Origin: Methylosinus sp. PW1
GTDB lineage: Bacteria > Pseudomonadota > Alphaproteobacteria > Rhizobiales > Beijerinckiaceae
DNA: 64,000 nt
NCBI RefSeq assembly: GCF_000745215.1
Contig: NZ_JQNK01000009.1
Coordinates: 2,170,001 to 2,234,000 of the forward strand
Direction: 5' to 3'
Below the pieces are notes generated by a model that had not been told where the DNA came from, ran no database searches, and was given only the letters and a program-made list of their open reading frames with translations. Positions 45,412 through 54,385 of the stretch are shown piece by piece (within the stretch, counting starts at the first letter, position 1; the number at the start of each line of letters is the position of its first letter). A program made the translations under genes and the position numbers.

Positions 45412-45900
45412 TTAAAATGCTACAAACTGATGAATAAACGACAAAATCCTCCTCGCCGCCCCCGCCTCTCGGGCGTCCGCGGCGAGCCGCGGCAGCGTCA
45501 CGCCGCACAGATCGGCCTCCGCGCCCTCCTCCGGCGGGTAGCGAGGCGGCGGCTCGTCTCTTTCTCCACATAGATCGATGAGACAGCGGAGCACCCCCGC
45601 AGGCTCGAATTCGGCCGGCAGAACGCCTCGGCCGCGCTCCTCTATCGCCCCGGCTATAGCCGGATGCGGGCGCGCCAGCAGGCGGCCGTGACGGCGGACG
45701 AGCGCGACTCGATCATCGCCGATGAGCCGCGCGAACAGCCCCTGCCCCTGCGCGAGATGGATCAGCTCGAGGCAGAGCCCGCTCTTGCCGGCGCCGGACG
45801 GCCCGCGCAGCAGCACGCCGGCCGCGCCGATGAGCAGGGCGTTGGCGTGAATCATGATCCGCTCCTCGACCTGCTCCGCTTGGGGAGGCGCGCCGGTCAT
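45412..45900 (-). CDS. hprK: HPr kinase/phosphorylase, short alphaproteobacterial form
   Basis: A 162-residue protein carrying only the kinase core. The P-loop is LLRGPSGAGKSGLCLEL, with RLIGDDRVAL and LRCLIDLCGER as conserved following elements. The N-terminal domain of Gram-positive HprK is missing, as expected in this class. It phosphorylates or dephosphorylates a Ser of HPr. Its ATG overlaps the stop of the ChvG-like kinase gene by 4 bases, so the sensor and HprK are translationally coupled. Confidence 0.92.
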   Translation of the reverse strand: MTGAPPQAEQVEERIMIHANALLIGAAGVLLRGPSGAGKSGLCLELIHLAQGQGLFARLIGDDRVALVRRHGRLLARPHPAIAGAIEERGRGVLPAEFEPAGVLRCLIDLCGERDEPPPRYPPEEGAEADLCGVTLPRLAADAREAGAARRILSFIHQFVAF

Positions 45901-47729
45901 TTCGCCGCCGGCAGCCAGAGCACGAAGCGCGCGCCCAGCACCACATCCTCCGGCGCGATTTCGTCGGTGCCCTCCGGCTCCGCCCGCGTGCGGTTCATCG
46001 CGCGGATGCGGCCATTGTGCGCCTCGACGATCTGGCGCGAGATGGAGAGGCCGAGCCCGGAATTCTGGCCGAAGCCCTGCTCCGGCCGATCCGTGTAGAA
46101 GCGCTCGAAAATGCGCTCGAAGGCATGGGCGGGAATGCCCGGCCCGTCGTCGTCGACGATGATCTCATAGCCGTCGATCGGCTGGCCGCCCGGCCCCATC
46201 GCCTGCTCCGGCCGCAGATAGACGCGCACATCGCCGCCCTCCGCCGAGAAGGAGCGGGCGTTGCCGATGAGATTGTCGAACACTTGCGCGAGGCGCGAAT
46301 CATGGCCGAGGATGCGCCAGCGCCGCCGCGGATCGGCGGGCTGAATGTCGAGCGTGATGGCGACGCCATCGCCGCGATCGAGGTCGTGCGCCATGCCGAC
46401 GACGGTCTTCAGCACGCCGGCGACGTCCACAATGTCCATGTCGGCGCGGGCCAGCTCGGCGTCGAGACGCGAGGCGTCGGAAATATCGCTGATGAGACGG
46501 TCGAGCCGCCCGACATCGTGCTTGATGATGGTCAGCAGACGCGAGCGCGCATTCTCGTCCTTGACGATGGGCAGAGTCTCCACCGCGCTGCGCAGAGAGG
46601 TGAGCGGATTCTTCAGCTCATGTGCGACATCCGCCGCGAAATGCTCGATCGCCTCTATGCGATTGTAGAGCGCGCGCGTCATGTCGCGCAGCGCGCCGGA
46701 GAGATGGCCGATCTCGTCCTGACGCTGCGAGAAATCGGGAATCTCCTGCCGCGATTTGACGCCGCGGCGCACGCGATCGGCCGCCTCGGCGAGACGGCGC
46801 ATGGGCTCGGCTATGGTGCCGGCGAAGAGCAGCGACAGCAGCAGCATCACGCCTGCCGAGACCAGGAAGATGCGGATGATGCCCCAGCGCTCCTGCGCCA
46901 GAATGGCGTCGATGTCGCCGCCGAGCGTGGAGAGAAGCAGCGCGCCGCGCACAGAGCGGAAGCGCTGCACCGGCACGGCGACCGAGATGATGGTCTCGCC
47001 CTTGGCGTTGGCCCGCACCACGGAGAGCGCGCCGCCGGTGAGCGCGGCGGCCACTTCGGGATAGGCTTTGCCATTGCCGGCGCCGATATCCTCATAGAGC
47101 GGCAGCTCCGGCCGGCGCGTCCAGCGGCGCAGCGCATTCACGCCCTGCTCGAGATAGCTGGACGATTCGCTCGCGCCGCCCGGCGGCCCGAGATCGAAGC
47201 GCAGAATATTGGAGCGGCCGGAGACGGAGCGCGAATCGAGCAGCAGATAGCCGTCGCGATCATAGATGCGCGCGCGCGTGCGCGTCGGCGAGACGAGGCG
47301 ACGCAGCAGCGGGCCGATGCGCTCGGGATTGAGCGAGAACTCCATCGACGGCTGGCTGCCCTCGGCGAGGCTGTAGCTCTCGCCCGGCGCGAGCCGCAGC
47401 AGCTTCTCGGGATCGATGGTGATGGCGTCCGTATCGACAGTCGCGGAGGCGGCGATCGCCGCCGCGATGATCTCGCCCTGCGTCTGCAGGCTCTGCACGC
47501 GCGCGTCGATCAGGCCTTCGCGAAATTGGTTGAGATAGAGAAAACCGCCGAGCAGCGCCACGAGGCCGCCAAGATTGAGCACGACGATGCGGCGTGTGAG
47601 CGAGGACGACAGGCGCGATTGAATCGCGCGCGTGAGCCGCGCGAAGCGAACCGACGCGGCGCGGCCGATTCGCTTTTGCCGCGCCTGCGTCTCGGCGACG
47701 CCATGTTCATTGTCGGTCGTGACTGTCAT
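45897..47729 (-). CDS. chvG: ChvG-family sensor histidine kinase
   Basis: A 610-residue two-membrane-segment kinase. The first helix (RRIVVLNLGGLVALLGGFLYL) and the second (IFLVSAGVMLLLSLLFAGTI) enclose a periplasmic sensor of about 230 residues. HAMP follows, then the H-box FAADVAHELKNPLTSLRSAV and the ATP-binding boxes (DDGPGIP and SGLGLSISRQIV). ChvG/ExoS senses acid or envelope state in rhizobia and Agrobacterium. It is cotranscribed with chvI upstream (6-base gap) and hprK downstream. Confidence 0.93.
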   Translation of the reverse strand: MTVTTDNEHGVAETQARQKRIGRAASVRFARLTRAIQSRLSSSLTRRIVVLNLGGLVALLGGFLYLNQFREGLIDARVQSLQTQGEIIAAAIAASATVDTDAITIDPEKLLRLAPGESYSLAEGSQPSMEFSLNPERIGPLLRRLVSPTRTRARIYDRDGYLLLDSRSVSGRSNILRFDLGPPGGASESSSYLEQGVNALRRWTRRPELPLYEDIGAGNGKAYPEVAAALTGGALSVVRANAKGETIISVAVPVQRFRSVRGALLLSTLGGDIDAILAQERWGIIRIFLVSAGVMLLLSLLFAGTIAEPMRRLAEAADRVRRGVKSRQEIPDFSQRQDEIGHLSGALRDMTRALYNRIEAIEHFAADVAHELKNPLTSLRSAVETLPIVKDENARSRLLTIIKHDVGRLDRLISDISDASRLDAELARADMDIVDVAGVLKTVVGMAHDLDRGDGVAITLDIQPADPRRRWRILGHDSRLAQVFDNLIGNARSFSAEGGDVRVYLRPEQAMGPGGQPIDGYEIIVDDDGPGIPAHAFERIFERFYTDRPEQGFGQNSGLGLSISRQIVEAHNGRIRAMNRTRAEPEGTDEIAPEDVVLGARFVLWLPAAK

Positions 47730-47735
47730 GAGCCG

Positions 47736-48443
47736 TTATGGGGCTTCCTTGAAGCGATAGCCGACGCCATAGAGCGTCTCGATCATCTCGAACTCATTGT
47801 CGACGACCTTGAACTTCTTGCGCAGCCGCTTGATGTGGCTGTCTATGGTGCGATCGTCGACATAGACTTGATCGTCATAGGCGGCGTCCATCAGCGCATT
47901 GCGGCTCTTCACCACGCCGGGGCGCTGCGCCAGCGCTTGCAGGATGAGAAATTCCGTCACCGTGAGCACGACGGGATCGCCCCGCCAAGTGCAGGTATGG
48001 CGCTCCGGGTCCATGACCAGCGCGCCGCGCTCCAGCACCTTGGCTTCCGATTCCTTCTGCGCGGCGGCTTCCTTGGGATTGGCGCGGCGCAGAATGGCCT
48101 TCACGCGCTCCACCAGCAGGCGCTGCGAGAACGGCTTGTGAATGAAATCGTCGGCGCCCATTTTGAGGCCGAACAATTCGTCGATCTCCTCGTCCTTGGA
48201 GGTGAGGAAGATCACCGGAAGGTCGGATTTCTGCCGCAGACGGCGCAGCAGCTCCATCCCGTCCATGCGCGGCATCTTTATGTCGAAAATGGCGAGGTCC
48301 GGCGGATTGGCGCGCAGACCGTCGAGCGCGGCGGCGCCGTCGGTGTAGGTTTGAACGCGGTAGCCCTCGCCTTCCAGCGCGATCGAGACGGAAGTGAGAA
48401 TATTGCGGTCGTCGTCGACGAGAGCGATTGTCGGCATCTTCAA
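47736..48443 (-). CDS. chvI: ChvI-family response regulator
   Basis: A 235-residue OmpR-type regulator. Receiver: [18 protein letters not shown], phospho-Asp in [13 protein letters not shown], Thr/Ser in [10 protein letters not shown], Lys in FIHKPFSQ. The C-terminal winged helix contains [20 protein letters not shown]. It is the first gene of the chvI-chvG-hprK-EIIA-NPr row. Unlike in Rhizobium and Agrobacterium, pckA is not upstream. Confidence 0.94.
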   Translation of the reverse strand: MKMPTIALVDDDRNILTSVSIALEGEGYRVQTYTDGAAALDGLRANPPDLAIFDIKMPRMDGMELLRRLRQKSDLPVIFLTSKDEEIDELFGLKMGADDFIHKPFSQRLLVERVKAILRRANPKEAAAQKESEAKVLERGALVMDPERHTCTWRGDPVVLTVTEFLILQALAQRPGVVKSRNALMDAAYDDQVYVDDRTIDSHIKRLRKKFKVVDNEFEMIETLYGVGYRFKEAP

Positions 48444-48931
48444 CCTTTACTGTTTACGTCCGATATCGGGCTCGATGTTCGCTTCGGGGGCCTCGATTTT
48501 TGCGCCCGCGCGACTCGTCGTCTCGGCGGCTCGCCTCGCCGCTTTGGAACATCGCCGTTCGGGCGCCACGTTCCAAGGCGTTGGCGGCCGAAATGTGGCT
48601 GGCCTCGGCCATTCGCATGACGTCGGCCGAAACAGGGCCGACAATCGGTTTCGTGTCGCCTTATATACATAATCGCGACACAAATCACCTATTGCTGTCC
48701 TAGGGACGAATCGCCGCGGAAACAGTGGTGAAGCCCAGGTTTCGGCGCGTGACGCCAAGTCGTGAAAATTTCCATAAAAAGCAAAATCTTGCCGGCCGCG
48801 CTGCAGCCTTCGGCGTAATGCGCGAGATCGCGTCGCCGCGACTTGTCCTTCGCGCCGGGCGAAGCCACGTTCACGCATAATGTGAATCGTCGGTGATTCG
48901 TTTGCACCGCGACGCTCGCGTCGGCTTTGGG
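48444..48931. other. Intergenic region upstream of chvI
   Basis: About 490 bases with no convincing gene. GTGTCGC (48653-48659) and GCGACAC (48675-48681) form a 7-bp inverted repeat around an AT-rich core (CTTATATACATAATC) that looks like a -10 area for leftward transcription into chvI. GAATC ... GATTC near 48883-48900 is a weak hairpin after glpK. Confidence 0.5.
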
Positions 48932-50413
48932 TCAGTCGGTCCAATCGAAGGAGCGCGTCACCGCCTTCGCCCATTTGGCGATGCGGCGCTCGCGATCTTC
49001 CGTCGACATCATCGGGCTCCATCTTTTCTCGGCGCGCCAATGCGCGGCGATCTCGCGCTTATCCTTCCAAAAGCCGCTGGCCAGTCCTGCGGCATAGGCG
49101 GCGCCGAGCGCCGTCGTCTCTATGCAGCGCGGCCGCACGACGGGAGCGCCGAGAATATCGGCCTGAAACTGCATCAGCAGCGCATTCACCGCCATGCCGC
49201 CGTCGACGCGCAGCTCCTCCAGCGCGACGCCGGAATCCTCCGCCATCGCCGCGACGACGTCGTGCGTCTGAAAGGCGACGGCTTCCAGCGCGGCGCGCGC
49301 GATATGCGCTTTCGTCGAGAAGCGCGTGAGGCCGGCGATGATCCCGCGCGCGCTCTCGCGCCAATAGGGCGCATAGAGGCCGGAGAATGCGGGCGTGAAA
49401 TAGACGTCGCCATTATCGGGAACGCTCGCCGCCAGCGCTTCTATATCCGCGCTCTTCTCGATTATGCCGAGATTGTCGCGCAGCCATTGCACCAGCGCGC
49501 CGGCGATGGCGACGGAGCCCTCGAGCGCGTAAACGGGCTTCTCCTCGCCGAGTCTATAGGCGAGCGTGGTGAGCAGGCCCTTGGTGGAGAGCCGCGGCGT
49601 CTCGCCTATGTTCATCAGCAGAAAACATCCTGTGCCATAGGTGTTTTTCGCGTCGCCCGGCGCAAAGCACGCTTGGCCGATCAGCGCCGCATGCTGATCG
49701 CCGAGCGCGCCCGAAAGCGGCGCGCCTGCGAGCGGCGCGCGGCAGGCGCCATAGACTTCGCTCGAGGAGAGAATCTGCGGCAGGCAGGCGCGCGGAATGT
49801 CGAAGAGCGCGAGCAGCTCATCGTCCCATTGCAGCGTCTCGAGATTCATCAGCTGCGTGCGCGCGGCGTTGGTGGCGTCGGTGAAATGGCGCCCGGTCAG
49901 ATTCCAGGCGATCCAGGAATCCATCGTGCCGAACAACGCTTCGCCGGCCTGCGCTTTCTCGCGCGCGCCGGGAATGTTCTCGAAGAGCCAGATGAGCTTG
50001 AGGCTGGAGAAATAGGTGGAGAGCGGCAGACCGGTCTTCGCGCGCAAGCGATCCTTGCCGCCCTGCGCGGAAAAGCGCGCGACCAGCGCATCGGTGCGCG
50101 TGTCCATCCACACGATGGCGTTGTGCAGTGGCGCGCCCGTGCGGCGATCCCACAGCTGAGTCGTCTCGCGCTGATTGGTGAGGCCGACGCAGGCGAGATC
50201 GGCCGGCGTCAGCCCCGCTTTGTTCAAGGCCCCCGCTATGACGCTCTGCGTGTTGCGCCAGATTTCGGCCGCGTCATGCTCCACCCAGCCGGGGCGCGGA
50301 TAGATTTGCGCATGCTCGCGCTGGTCGAGCGCGACGATCTCGCCCTCATGATCGAAGAGGATGAAGCGCGAGCTCGTCGTGCCCTGGTCGATCGCGCCGA
50401 CATATCTGGTCAT
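48932..50413 (-). CDS. glpK: Glycerol kinase
   Basis: A 493-residue enzyme; ATG 50413 ([20 protein letters not shown]) fits the FGGY kinase start with the ATP-binding DQGTTSSR. The signature in [20 protein letters not shown] and [18 protein letters not shown] are typical of GlpK. It makes glycerol-3-phosphate from glycerol and ATP. glpD lies nearby on the same strand, separated by an oppositely oriented methyltransferase gene; no glpF or glpR is visible. A 19-bp tandem repeat precedes it. Confidence 0.97.
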   Translation of the reverse strand: MTRYVGAIDQGTTSSRFILFDHEGEIVALDQREHAQIYPRPGWVEHDAAEIWRNTQSVIAGALNKAGLTPADLACVGLTNQRETTQLWDRRTGAPLHNAIVWMDTRTDALVARFSAQGGKDRLRAKTGLPLSTYFSSLKLIWLFENIPGAREKAQAGEALFGTMDSWIAWNLTGRHFTDATNAARTQLMNLETLQWDDELLALFDIPRACLPQILSSSEVYGACRAPLAGAPLSGALGDQHAALIGQACFAPGDAKNTYGTGCFLLMNIGETPRLSTKGLLTTLAYRLGEEKPVYALEGSVAIAGALVQWLRDNLGIIEKSADIEALAASVPDNGDVYFTPAFSGLYAPYWRESARGIIAGLTRFSTKAHIARAALEAVAFQTHDVVAAMAEDSGVALEELRVDGGMAVNALLMQFQADILGAPVVRPRCIETTALGAAYAAGLASGFWKDKREIAAHWRAEKRWSPMMSTEDRERRIAKWAKAVTRSFDWTD

Positions 50414-50449
50414 GACCGTCTCCGCTTCTGTCCTTTCGTGTCGCCAAGA

Positions 50450-50487
50450 CACGAGATGCGCTAAATGTCACGAGATGCGCTAAATGT
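50450..50487. repeat. Tandem 19-bp direct repeat, two copies
   Basis: CACGAGATGCGCTAAATGT occurs at 50450-50468 and again, without a gap and identical, at 50469-50487. It lies between the divergent starts of glpK and a methyltransferase gene, so it may be a double operator or a recent duplication. Confidence 0.85.
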
Positions 50488-50520
50488 TATGAGAGCGAAA
50501 ACTCGAGGAACGGGTCCGAA

Positions 50521-51222
50521 ATGACGAACCAGCCTACCGACGCATTCTTCGCCGCCTGGCGGACCTATCGCAAGATCGTCGACACGAATTACATGTTCCA
50601 TCGCGAGATCGGCGAGCGCGTCGAGGAGACGCTGCGCGCCGCCTTCGGCGACGAGGGCTTCTCCATCCTCGACCTCGGCTGCGGCGACGCCTCTGTCTTC
50701 GCGCCGCGGCTCGCGCGGCTCCGTCCCAATCGTTATGTCGGCGTCGATCTCTCCGAGACCGCGCTCGGCCTCGCCGCCGAGAATTTGAAGGTTCTCGCCT
50801 GCCCGGCGGAGCTGCGCCGCGAGGATCTGCTCGCCGCCGTCGGCGCCGGCGAGGAGCGCTTCGACGTCATTCATACGAGCTTCGCCGTGCATCATCTCGT
50901 CACCGAGCAGAAGGCCGAGTTCTTCCGCCGCGCGGCCGCGCGCCTTTCGGCGCGCGGGCTGCTGCTGATGACCGATGTGATGCGCGAGGAAGACGAGACG
51001 CTGCCCCTCTATCACGCCCATTATGTGGAATGGCTGCGCCGCGACTGGAGCGAGCTGACGCTCGAGGAGCGCGAGACGACCTGCGCGCATCTCGTCGAGA
51101 ACGATATGCCGGAGAGCTTCTCCGTCCTGCAGGCGCAAGCGCGCGCAGCGGGCCTCGAGGCGGCGCCGATCGCCGCCTTTCGCTGGCACAAGGTGGCGCG
51201 CTTCACGCCCCGCGCGGGGTGA
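50521..51222 (+). CDS. Class I SAM-dependent methyltransferase
   Basis: A 233-residue protein. SILDLGCGDASVFAPRLARL is the SAM-binding motif I and VGVDLSETALGLAAENL the following acidic loop; FDVIHTSFAVHHLVTEQK corresponds to motif IV. LLLMTDVMREEDETLPLYHAHYVEWL belongs to the small-molecule methyltransferase group. GAGGAA precedes ATG 50521. Substrate unknown. It lies between glpK and glpD and reads opposite to both. Confidence 0.8.
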   Translation: MTNQPTDAFFAAWRTYRKIVDTNYMFHREIGERVEETLRAAFGDEGFSILDLGCGDASVFAPRLARLRPNRYVGVDLSETALGLAAENLKVLACPAELRREDLLAAVGAGEERFDVIHTSFAVHHLVTEQKAEFFRRAAARLSARGLLLMTDVMREEDETLPLYHAHYVEWLRRDWSELTLEERETTCAHLVENDMPESFSVLQAQARAAGLEAAPIAAFRWHKVARFTPRAG

Positions 51223-51239
51223 GCGCGCGCGTCGAATTC

Positions 51240-51361
51240 CCCCTCTCCCCGCTGGCGGGGAGAGGGCCGGGGTGAGGGGCTCGGGGCGTTAGCCAGAGAC
51301 GGAAAAACGCCCCGAGCCGCTCATCCGCACCTTCTCCCCGCGCGCGGAGAGAAGGAAGGCG
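51240..51361. repeat. Dispersed repeat, family A copy 3 (inverted)
   Basis: Reverse complement of the block at 34098-34222 with few changes: hairpins CTCCCCGCTGGCGGGGAG and TTCTCCCCGCGCGCGGAGAG flank the pair GGGGCTCGGGGCG / CGCCCCGAGCC. It lies between convergent genes. Confidence 0.85.
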
Positions 51362-51364
51362 GCG

Positions 51365-52855
51365 TCACTGAGCGAAGCGATCGAGCGCGCGCGTCAACCT
51401 CTCCGTCTGCGCGGAATCGAAACGCAGGCCGAGCTTGGAGCGGCGCCACAGCACATCCTCGGCCGTGCGCGCCCATTCCTGCGCGCGCAGATAATCGAGC
51501 TCGGCCTCGGTGAGGCCGCAGCCCAAATCCGCGCCGAGATCTGCGAGAGATTTCGCCGGCTCCAGAAAGCGCCACGCCCGCGTTCCATAGGCGCCGGCGA
51601 GCCGGCGCGCGAAGCGGGGCTCCAGAAACGGCTTGGCGCGCGCCAGCTCCGCGACAAAGGCGTCGAAGCCGCCTGGGCCGATGTCGCCGCCGGGTAGCAT
51701 AGCGCTCGCCGTCCAGGCGGCGCGCATTTGCGGAAAGAAGGGCGCGAGCGTTTCCAGCGCATGTTCGGCGAGGCGGCGCGCCGTGGTGATCTTGCCGCCG
51801 AAGATCGACAGCGCCGGCGCCTCTCCCGCCCGCGCGTCGAGATCGAAAGCGTAATCGCGCGTCACCACGGAGGCCTCGAGCGCGCCGTCGTCATAGAGCG
51901 GCCGCAGGCCCGAATAGCTCCAGACCACATCGTCGCGCGCGATCTTCTTCGCGAAGAAATGATCGACCGCGGCGATGAGGTAATCCGTCTCCTCCTCGCT
52001 GATCGAGACAGGCCCTGGCGCGTCGGGAAAGGGAATGTCGGTGGTGCCGACGAGGGTGAAATCCTCCTCGAAGGGAATGGCGAAGATGATGCGCTTGTCC
52101 GGCCGCTGCAGCATATAGGCCTGCGCGCCTTCATAGAGCTTGCGCGTGACGATATGCGAGCCCTTCACCAGCCGCACATGCTTGCGTGAGCTGAGGCCGA
52201 GACGATGCTCCAGCGTCTCCGAGACGAAAGGGCCGGAGGCGTTGACCAGCGCGCGGGCGCGGACCTGCTCGAGCTTGCCATCGGCGCCGGCGACGCTGGC
52301 GATCCATTGCGCGCCGTCCCGCCGCGCGCCGACGAGCCGCGCGCCGACGCGAATTTGCGCGCCGCGCTCGAAAGCGTCCAGCGCTTCCAGCACGACGAGG
52401 CGCGAATCATCGACGCGGCAATCGTAATAGGAGAAGCCGAGGCGATGATCGGCGGTCAGCGGCGCGCCGAATCTCGCGCCGGCGAGGGCGACCGTCGAGG
52501 AGCCGGGGATGCGCTTTCGCCGCGCCAGATGATCGTAGAGCAGCAGCCCCAGCCGCACGAGCCAGGCGGGACGGATCGCGCTCTCATGCGGCAGGATGAA
52601 TTGCAGCGGGTGGATGATATGCGGCGCGGCGGCGAGCAGCAGCTCGCGCTCGGCCAAAGCCTCGTGAACGAGGCGGAACTCATATTGCTCGAGATAGCGC
52701 AGCCCGCCATGGACCAGCTTGGTGGAGGCGGAGGAGGTCGCCGCGGCGAGGTCCTTTTGCTCGAGCAGAAGGACGCTCAGCCCGCGCCCGGCGGCGTCGC
52801 GCGCTATGGCGCAGCCATTGACGCCGCCGCCGACGATAAGGAGATCGAAGACCAT
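51365..52855 (-). CDS. glpD: Aerobic glycerol-3-phosphate dehydrogenase
   Basis: A 496-residue flavoprotein starting at ATG 52855 (MVFDLLIVGGGVNGCAIARD). The FAD motif GGGVNG, SSASTKLVHGGLRYLEQYEF, FAIPFEEDFTLVGTTD and the C-terminal domain with YLRAQEWARTAEDVLWRRSK are all typical. It oxidises glycerol-3-phosphate to DHAP at the inner membrane and feeds electrons to quinone. The open frame further upstream crosses into the IS element and is not part of the gene. The IS starts 96 bases before the ATG, so glpD expression may have been altered. Confidence 0.97.
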   Translation of the reverse strand: MVFDLLIVGGGVNGCAIARDAAGRGLSVLLLEQKDLAAATSSASTKLVHGGLRYLEQYEFRLVHEALAERELLLAAAPHIIHPLQFILPHESAIRPAWLVRLGLLLYDHLARRKRIPGSSTVALAGARFGAPLTADHRLGFSYYDCRVDDSRLVVLEALDAFERGAQIRVGARLVGARRDGAQWIASVAGADGKLEQVRARALVNASGPFVSETLEHRLGLSSRKHVRLVKGSHIVTRKLYEGAQAYMLQRPDKRIIFAIPFEEDFTLVGTTDIPFPDAPGPVSISEEETDYLIAAVDHFFAKKIARDDVVWSYSGLRPLYDDGALEASVVTRDYAFDLDARAGEAPALSIFGGKITTARRLAEHALETLAPFFPQMRAAWTASAMLPGGDIGPGGFDAFVAELARAKPFLEPRFARRLAGAYGTRAWRFLEPAKSLADLGADLGCGLTEAELDYLRAQEWARTAEDVLWRRSKLGLRFDSAQTERLTRALDRFAQ

Positions 52856-52918
52856 GGTCGGCTCCCCCCGCGATGTTTCTCGCGAGGAGAGTAGAGCCGA
52901 GAGCTGAAAGATTCGCCA

Positions 52919-52950
52919 GCGCCCCCTCCCCAGCCCTCCCCCGCTGCGCG
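52919..52950. repeat. Dispersed repeat, family B copy 2, left part
   Basis: CGCCCCCTCCCCAGCCCTCC continuing to CCGCTGCGCG matches the first 30 bases of the copy at 44387. It stops at the IS border. Its last nine bases, CGCTGCGCG (52942-52950), are the target-site duplication. Confidence 0.85.
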
Positions 52951-54252
52951 CACGGCTGTCCGGGGAATGAGTCGATAGGTCGCGGGCGCATGCCCGGCTT
53001 TCCCGAGAGTTTCGGGGTACTTTCTGGTTGTCGAGACTCAGAAAGAAAGAGCCGGACATGCGCCTCGAGAATAGCGTCTTCGTCGAGCTTCTCAAACCGA
53101 TCGATCGTCGCAGCTTCCAGAAGATCGTGGATCGTCACGGCGGCGACGCCTACGACAAATCCTTCAGGAGCTGGAGCCATCTGGTGGCGCTGATCTTCGC
53201 GCAGCTGGGCGCGGTCGTCAGCCTGCGCGCCCTCGTCGCCGCCTTCAACGCCGAGGCCAATGGGCATTATCACCTGGGCGTCGGGCGTTTCGCGCGCTCG
53301 ACGCTCGCCGAAGCCAGCGCCCGCCGGCCCGTCGCCGTCTTCGCCGATCTCTTCGCTCTGCTCGCCGCGACGCTCGACCGCAAGACGCGGCGCGAGGGAG
53401 CCGAGATGCTCCGCCTCATCGACTCGACCCCCATCCCTTTGAGCAAGTTCCATGCGTTCGCCCGCTCCAACGGCCGCATCCACGGGCTCAAAATGCATGT
53501 CGCCTATGATCGCGGGGCCGACCGTCCCTATCGCGTCGAGGTGACGCTCGCCAATGTCAATGATGTCACCATCGGCAAGAAGACGCCGATCGAGGCGGGC
53601 GCCACCTATGTCTTCGACAAGGGCTATTATGATTTCAAATGGTGGAAGGGCATTCACGACGCCGGGGCGCTCTTCGTCACGCGGCCAAAGACCAACACGC
53701 GCTTGAAGGTCGTCGCCGAACGGCCGCTCGATAAGACCCGCGGCGACGGCTTCACCGTGCTCGCGGACAGCGAGGTCGCGCTGGCCAGCAAGGGCGATTC
53801 CAAGCTGCGGATGCGCCTGCGCCGCATCCGCATCGAGCGCGACGCGGCGAGCCGGACGAAATCGCCGATCATCGAGGTGATCACCAACGACATGACCCGC
53901 GATGCGGTGGAGATCGCCGCGCTCTACAAGGCGCGCTGGGCGATCGAGCTGCTGTTCCGCTGGCTGAAGCAGCATCTCTCGATCCGCAAGTTCTTGGGCA
54001 AGAACGAGAACGCCATCAAGCTTCAGCTGCTGGCGGCGATGATCGCCTTCCTGCTGCTGCGCATCGCCGCGCACAGCCACGGCGTCACTCTGCCGCCGCT
54101 GCGCTTCGCCGAGCTGGCTGGCCGCTTCCTGTTCGCGCGCCGGCCCGTCGCATCGATCGACGAGCCGCCGCCCAAATATCGCGTGCCGAGCCGGTGGAAG
54201 TCCGACTGCCAGATCGAGATGATCTATGCCTGAGTTTCCCCGGACAGCCGTG
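52951..54252 (+). mobile_element. Complete IS4-family insertion sequence (1302 bp)
   Basis: Bounded by perfect 17-bp terminal inverted repeats: CACGGCTGTCCGGGGAA at 52951-52967 and its complement at 54236-54252. The 9-bp direct repeat CGCTGCGCG flanks it on both sides (52942-52950, 54253-54261). It encodes one intact transposase, whose stop lies two bases from the right inverted repeat. It inserted in the first hairpin of a family B repeat, between rhlE and glpD. Intact ends, ORF and duplication indicate a recent insertion. Confidence 0.96.
53058..54233 (+). CDS. IS4-family transposase
   Basis: A 391-residue DDE transposase. ATG 53058 (MRLENSVFVELLKPIDRR) is chosen over an upstream TTG. Catalytic residues: Asp122 in LIDSTPI, Asp187 in DKGYYDF, Glu297 in the IS4 signature Y290-R293-E297-K304, which has the exact Y-2-R-3-E-6-K spacing in YKARWAIELLFRWLK. 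The N-terminal part resembles the DUF4372 domain common in this group. No frameshift or stop is seen, so it should be active. Confidence 0.95.
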   Translation: MRLENSVFVELLKPIDRRSFQKIVDRHGGDAYDKSFRSWSHLVALIFAQLGAVVSLRALVAAFNAEANGHYHLGVGRFARSTLAEASARRPVAVFADLFALLAATLDRKTRREGAEMLRLIDSTPIPLSKFHAFARSNGRIHGLKMHVAYDRGADRPYRVEVTLANVNDVTIGKKTPIEAGATYVFDKGYYDFKWWKGIHDAGALFVTRPKTNTRLKVVAERPLDKTRGDGFTVLADSEVALASKGDSKLRMRLRRIRIERDAASRTKSPIIEVITNDMTRDAVEIAALYKARWAIELLFRWLKQHLSIRKFLGKNENAIKLQLLAAMIAFLLLRIAAHSHGVTLPPLRFAELAGRFLFARRPVASIDEPPPKYRVPSRWKSDCQIEMIYA

Positions 54253-54358
54253 CGCTGCGCGGGAGAGGGAGCGGATTCGGCGCGTCATCGAGGTCTCGCG
54301 AAACGCTTGCCGTCCCCCTCTCCTGCGAAGCGGGGGAGGGTGAGGGAGGGGGCCTCTG
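54253..54358. repeat. Dispersed repeat, family B copy 2, right part
   Basis: Begins with the target duplication CGCTGCGCG, then GGGAGAGGGAGCGGATTCG, TCTCGCGAAACG and the closing hairpin (CCCCTCTCCTGCGAAGCGGG) and GGGTGAGGGAGGGGGCC. Joined to 52919-52950 with one copy of the duplication, it restores a unit like 44387-44519. Confidence 0.85.
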
Positions 54359-54385
54359 CTCGGTCCCGCTCCCGTTCCAAAGAGC

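Noticed and set aside
46017..48620. 867-codon plus-strand open frame across the chvG-chvI region
   Set aside because: It lies opposite two clearly recognisable genes. Its Arg/Ala/Asp-rich sequence without domains is what a GC-rich antisense frame produces.
52856..53095. N-terminal extension of glpD into the IS
   Set aside because: The extra 80 residues come from the repeat and IS sequence. The FAD motif begins right after ATG 52855.
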